From Candidatus Aerophobota bacterium (GTDB lineage: Bacteria; Aerophobota; Aerophobia; Aerophobales; B3-G15), in assembly GCA_014859225.1 (NCBI GenBank), contig JACUUP010000056.1, positions 1 through 8,946 of the forward strand: DNA of 8,946 bases, written 5' to 3'. The position numbers were made by a program, and so were the translations under genes. Position 1 is the stretch's first letter, and the number at the start of each line of letters is the position of its first letter. The notes beneath the pieces are model-generated. The model did no database searches. It had not been told where the DNA came from and was given only the letters and a program-made list of their open reading frames with translations. Positions 6,451 to 8,946 of this stretch are shown here, in pieces.

Positions 6451-7567
6451 ATGGTTGACAATATAGCAGAGAAACTTTCGGCGATAGAGCAAAAAATAAA
6501 TGAGTTAAGGGGGTTTCTTTGAAATTGAAAAAACAAAAAAAGAGACTGTTAGCTTAGAAGAAAAAATCTCTAACCCCGATTTCTGGCAAGAAGAGGAGCG
6601 TGAGAGCACAATAAAAAGGCTATCTTATCTTAAACAGAAATTAGAAGAGTGGGAAAAGCTTACCTTTCTACATGGGGAAGTTTTAACCTTAAGAGAACTT
6701 TTAGAGGAAGAAAAAGATGCTGAGATGGAAAAAGAATTAAACAAAAAAGTTTGTCTTCTGGAAAAAAAATTAAATAGCCTTAATGTCCAATCTTTACTTG
6801 CAGAACCTGAGGCTAAGGCTAATGCTATTTTATCTATTCATCCTGGTGCAGGAGGAATAGATTCCTGTGACTGGGCGAAGATTCTCCTGCAGATGTATAC
6901 AAACTGGGCAACTCAAAAAGACTATACTGTCAGATTGGTTGACTGGATGCCAGCAGAAGAGGCAGGAATTAAAAGCGCAACCCTTATTATAGAGGGAAAT
7001 TTTGCTTATGGATACCTCAAGGAAGAGATTGGAATTCACCGCCTGGTTAGAATTTCACCTTTTGATGCATCGCACAGACGCCACACATCCTTTGTTGCCG
7101 TGGATGTTATACCCGAAGTGGAGGAAAAAGAAATTGAGATAAAGGAGGAGGATTTAGAAATAGACACCTTCCGGGCGGGAGGCCCGGGTGGACAGCATGT
7201 AAACGTTACTGACTCTGCAGTTAGAATTACTCACATTCCTACAGAAACTGTTGTCCAATGCCAGGACCAAAGGTCCCAGCACAAAAACAGGGTAATGGCA
7301 CTTAGAATCTTAAAATCACGTCTATATGAGTTTAAGCAAAGAGAAAGAAAAGAAAAGCTGCAAAAAAGATACGAAGAGAAAGCTCGAATTGAATGGGGTT
7401 CTCAGGTACGCTCTTACGTATTTCACCCTTACAAGATGGTTAAAGACCATAGAACAGGGCTGGAAACATCTAATGTAGAATCAGTGCTTAACGGTGAAAT
7501 TGACCAGTTTATGATAGCCTCATTAAAATTGAAACAGAAGCAAAAAGTAAGCAGAGAGGGAGGATAG
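6451..7567 (+). CDS. prfB: Peptide chain release factor 2 (RF2), expressed through a programmed +1 frameshift
   Basis: RF2 recognises UGA and UAA stop codons in the ribosomal A site and triggers hydrolysis of the finished peptide. Translation begins at the ATG at 6451 (MVDNIAEKLSAIEQKINELR), reaches CTT TGA at 6517-6522, and must shift +1 to continue with GAA at 6521. The product is 371 residues, close to the family norm of about 365. Key motifs are all present: the stop-codon-recognising SPF tripeptide (S202-F204, in VRISPFDASHRRHTSF), the catalytic GGQ loop (G246-Q248, in AGGPGGQHVNVTDSAVRI), and the RF2-typical SQHKN and WGSQVRSYVFHPYK stretches. A caller that ignores the shift would begin at the internal ATG at 6725 and lose the N-terminal domain. 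The gene ends in TAG, which RF2 itself does not read. The next gene starts one base after the stop. Confidence 0.97.
6508..6522 (+). promoter_or_regulatory. prfB programmed +1 frameshift site
   Basis: AGGGGG (6508-6513), TTT, then the slippery CTT (6517-6519) and the in-frame stop TGA (6520-6522, codon 24). The internal Shine-Dalgarno-like sequence and its three-base distance from CTT are the same as in the E. coli prfB site. When RF2 is scarce the ribosome pauses at UGA, the P-site tRNA slips from CUU to UUU, and full-length RF2 is made, giving negative autoregulation. The base after TGA is A, whereas the E. coli site has C. Confidence 0.96.
7558..7563 (+). promoter_or_regulatory. Shine-Dalgarno of guaB3 inside the prfB 3' end
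   Basis: GGGAGG overlaps the final Gly-Gly codons of prfB and is followed by ATAG and, five nt after the site, the ATG of the next gene. The ten bases GGGAGGATAG are identical to the junction between the TolC-type and adaptor genes on the other strand. This indicates translational coupling of the IMPDH-like gene to prfB. Confidence 0.7.
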
Positions 7568-7568
7568 G

Positions 7569-8732
7569 ATGGGTGGGTACTATATAGGAATAGGCCGCAA
7601 GGCAAGGCGAGTTTATGGATTTGACGAGATGGCTTTAGTTCCCGGAAATAAAACAATTGACCCCCAGGATGTTGATATAGGCTGGCACATAGGAAAACTA
7701 CCCTTTAAGATACCAATATTTGCCGCAGCAATGGATGGGGTTGTTGATGTTAATTTTGCCATTGAGATGGGGAGGCTGGGAGGAATTGCTGTGCTTAACC
7801 TGGGAGGAATTCAAACTAGATACGAAAATCCCCACAAGGTAATTGAAGAAATAGTTCATTCCTCACCCAAAGAAGCTGTTGAAATAATGCAGAAAATTTA
7901 TAGAGAACCTATTAAAAAAGAGCTGATTAAAAAAAGAATAACTCAGATAAAAGAGGCAAACGCTCCAGCAGTTGTTTCCTGTATCCCCCAACAGGCGAAG
8001 GAATTTGCACCAATTGTCCAGGAAGCGGGAGCTGACATTTTTGTAGTTCAAGCAACAGTAGCAACAGCTAAGTATTTATCTTCAAAGCGTGAAGCGCTTG
8101 ATTTTAAAAAACTCTGTGAGGATACGTCCATCCCGGTTATTGCAGGAAACTGTGTTACCTATAAATCTGCCTACGAACTTATGGAGACGGGAATAGACGC
8201 AATTCTGGTAGGGGTTGGTCCTGGTGCAGCCTGCACTACAAGAGAGGTCCTGGGAGTAGGTGTTCCCCAGGTAACAGCTACCATAGATGTAGCAGCTGCC
8301 CGGGATGATTATTTGAAACACTCCGGGCGTTATGTATCCATAATTACCGATGGAGGAATGAGAACAGGAGGAGATATATGCAAAGCCCTTGCCTCAGGCA
8401 CAGATGCAGTAATGATTGGCTCAGCTTTTGCCAGAGCCAAGGAAGCTCCAGGAAAGGGCTATCACTGGGGAATGGCTACCTCGGATGAAAACCTTCCCCG
8501 GGGAGCCAGAGTGTATGTTGGAACAACAGGAACTTTAAAGGAAATACTTTACGGACCAGCCCGCCTGGATGATGGCTCGCAAAATTTAACCTGGGCAATC
8601 AAGACCAGCATGAGTTACTGTGGAGTATCCAGTATAAAAAAGATGCATGAGATAGAAATGGTAATTGCCCCCACTATAAAAAGCGAAGGAAAATTCTTTC
8701 AGGAAATTCAGCGTGCAGCAAAGGAAAAATAA
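7569..8732 (+). CDS. guaB3: GuaB3-type IMP dehydrogenase/GMP reductase family protein without CBS domains
   Basis: A cytosolic (beta/alpha)8-barrel enzyme of guanine nucleotide metabolism, 387 residues. The N-terminus ([20 protein letters not shown]) and the stretch [19 protein letters not shown] are characteristic of the GuaB3 subfamily. The catalytic cysteine lies in the conserved loop [20 protein letters not shown] (C222). The phosphate-binding segment is [16 protein letters not shown], with E292 in AKEAPG. Unlike canonical GuaB (about 490 residues), no CBS pair interrupts the barrel. The segment after E292 is short, and I see no Arg-Tyr pair corresponding to the catalytic flap of IMP dehydrogenase. 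A GuaB3 protein from cyanobacteria has been described as a GMP reductase, so the actual reaction here (IMP to XMP, or GMP to IMP) is open. It starts one base after the prfB stop and is presumably cotranscribed. Only 27 bp separate it from the convergent rpmB, with no visible terminator. Confidence 0.9.
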   Translation: MGGYYIGIGRKARRVYGFDEMALVPGNKTIDPQDVDIGWHIGKLPFKIPIFAAAMDGVVDVNFAIEMGRLGGIAVLNLGGIQTRYENPHKVIEEIVHSSPKEAVEIMQKIYREPIKKELIKKRITQIKEANAPAVVSCIPQQAKEFAPIVQEAGADIFVVQATVATAKYLSSKREALDFKKLCEDTSIPVIAGNCVTYKSAYELMETGIDAILVGVGPGAACTTREVLGVGVPQVTATIDVAAARDDYLKHSGRYVSIITDGGMRTGGDICKALASGTDAVMIGSAFARAKEAPGKGYHWGMATSDENLPRGARVYVGTTGTLKEILYGPARLDDGSQNLTWAIKTSMSYCGVSSIKKMHEIEMVIAPTIKSEGKFFQEIQRAAKEK

Positions 8733-8759
8733 ACACAAGGGGAATAAACATCCTGACAG

Positions 8760-8946
8760 CTAAACCCGCTCCACTCTTCCCGACTTCAGGCAGGTTGTGC
8801 AAATGTAAGCTTTCGTCAAACTGTCTTTAATTTTAACTTTTTTCTTTTGAATATTAGGCAGCCACCTTCTTTTGGTTCTGCGCCCGGATTTACTAACCCG
8901 GTGACCGACGGAAGGACCTTTACCACATATGTTGCATTTACGAGCC
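8760..8946 (-). CDS. rpmB: Ribosomal protein bL28 (50S subunit), start codon cut by the window
   Basis: The minus strand from 8945 down to the TAG at 8760-8762 encodes 61 residues beginning ARKCNICGKGPSVGHRVSKS and containing TKRRWLPNIQKKKVKIKD, then CTTCLKSGRVERV. This is the bL28 signature. The final base of the window supplies only the G of the presumed ATG, which would make a protein of 62 residues, the usual length. Two cysteine pairs (C5 and C8, C50 and C53) form the four-cysteine zinc site of the zinc-binding (C+) form of L28, so the protein should bind zinc. It is basic and rRNA-binding. It converges on the GuaB3 gene; its promoter and upstream neighbours lie outside the window. Confidence 0.95.
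   Translation of the reverse strand, partial: ARKCNICGKGPSVGHRVSKSGRRTKRRWLPNIQKKKVKIKDSLTKAYICTTCLKSGRVERV

Noticed and set aside
6327-6536. Open frame on the minus strand across the palindrome and the prfB start
   Set aside because: It overlaps the prfB leader and frameshift site in antisense, lacks a ribosome-binding site, and is explained by AT-rich non-coding DNA.
6528-6541. A-runs after the prfB frameshift (six A, C, seven A) as a second slippage site
   Set aside because: Runs of lysine codons in AT-rich DNA explain them. The reading frame needs only the one +1 shift to give a complete RF2.
6725-7567. RF2 starting at the internal ATG at 6725
   Set aside because: The same frame is open back to 6521 and encodes the normal RF2 N-terminal domain. 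With the frameshift site and a good Shine-Dalgarno before 6451, the longer product is the real one.

Overview
The window is an ordinary-looking stretch of chromosome from a diderm bacterium with moderate to low GC. It encodes a complete envelope-spanning RND efflux system, which needs an outer membrane, next to translation and purine housekeeping genes. The genetic code appears standard. Six of the seven gene ends are visible: TAA three times and TAG three times. The only in-frame TGA is the programmed one inside prfB. No 16S rRNA or other phylogenetic marker is present, so the lineage is left open. A deep-branching anaerobic diderm or candidate phylum would fit, but that is a guess.

Left part (1-6209, minus strand): a four-gene efflux operon read right to left. 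It runs marR-type regulator, TolC-type outer-membrane factor, HlyD/AcrA-type periplasmic adaptor, RND permease. The permease fills bases 1-3056 as one uninterrupted minus-strand reading frame and leaves the window just before its C-terminus. The first two genes overlap by 11 nt, and the adaptor's ribosome-binding site lies inside the last codons of the TolC gene, so translation is probably coupled. The expected arrangement is a MarR repressor controlling its own tripartite pump.

Centre (6210-6450): a divergent control region. It holds a probable promoter for the efflux operon (minus strand), a probable promoter for prfB (plus strand), and between them a perfect 24-bp inverted repeat that begins with an A-run and GGGGACAGATTTA. 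The palindrome looks like a terminator but has no upstream gene to terminate, so a dispersed REP/MITE-like element is the better reading.

Right part (6451-8946): prfB (peptide chain release factor 2), complete with its autoregulatory +1 frameshift site, which hides the first 23 codons from simple gene calling. It is followed one base later by a GuaB3-type IMP dehydrogenase-family protein without CBS domains. Convergent to these, the last 187 bases carry nearly all of rpmB (ribosomal protein bL28, zinc-binding type) on the minus strand, lacking only the first two bases of its start codon.

I see no CRISPR array, phage, insertion sequence with transposase, tRNA or rRNA, and no clear candidate for an undescribed system. 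The observations most worth checking are the intergenic palindrome, the CpG-rich composition of the permease gene compared with everything else, and the uncertain reaction of the GuaB3 protein beside prfB.
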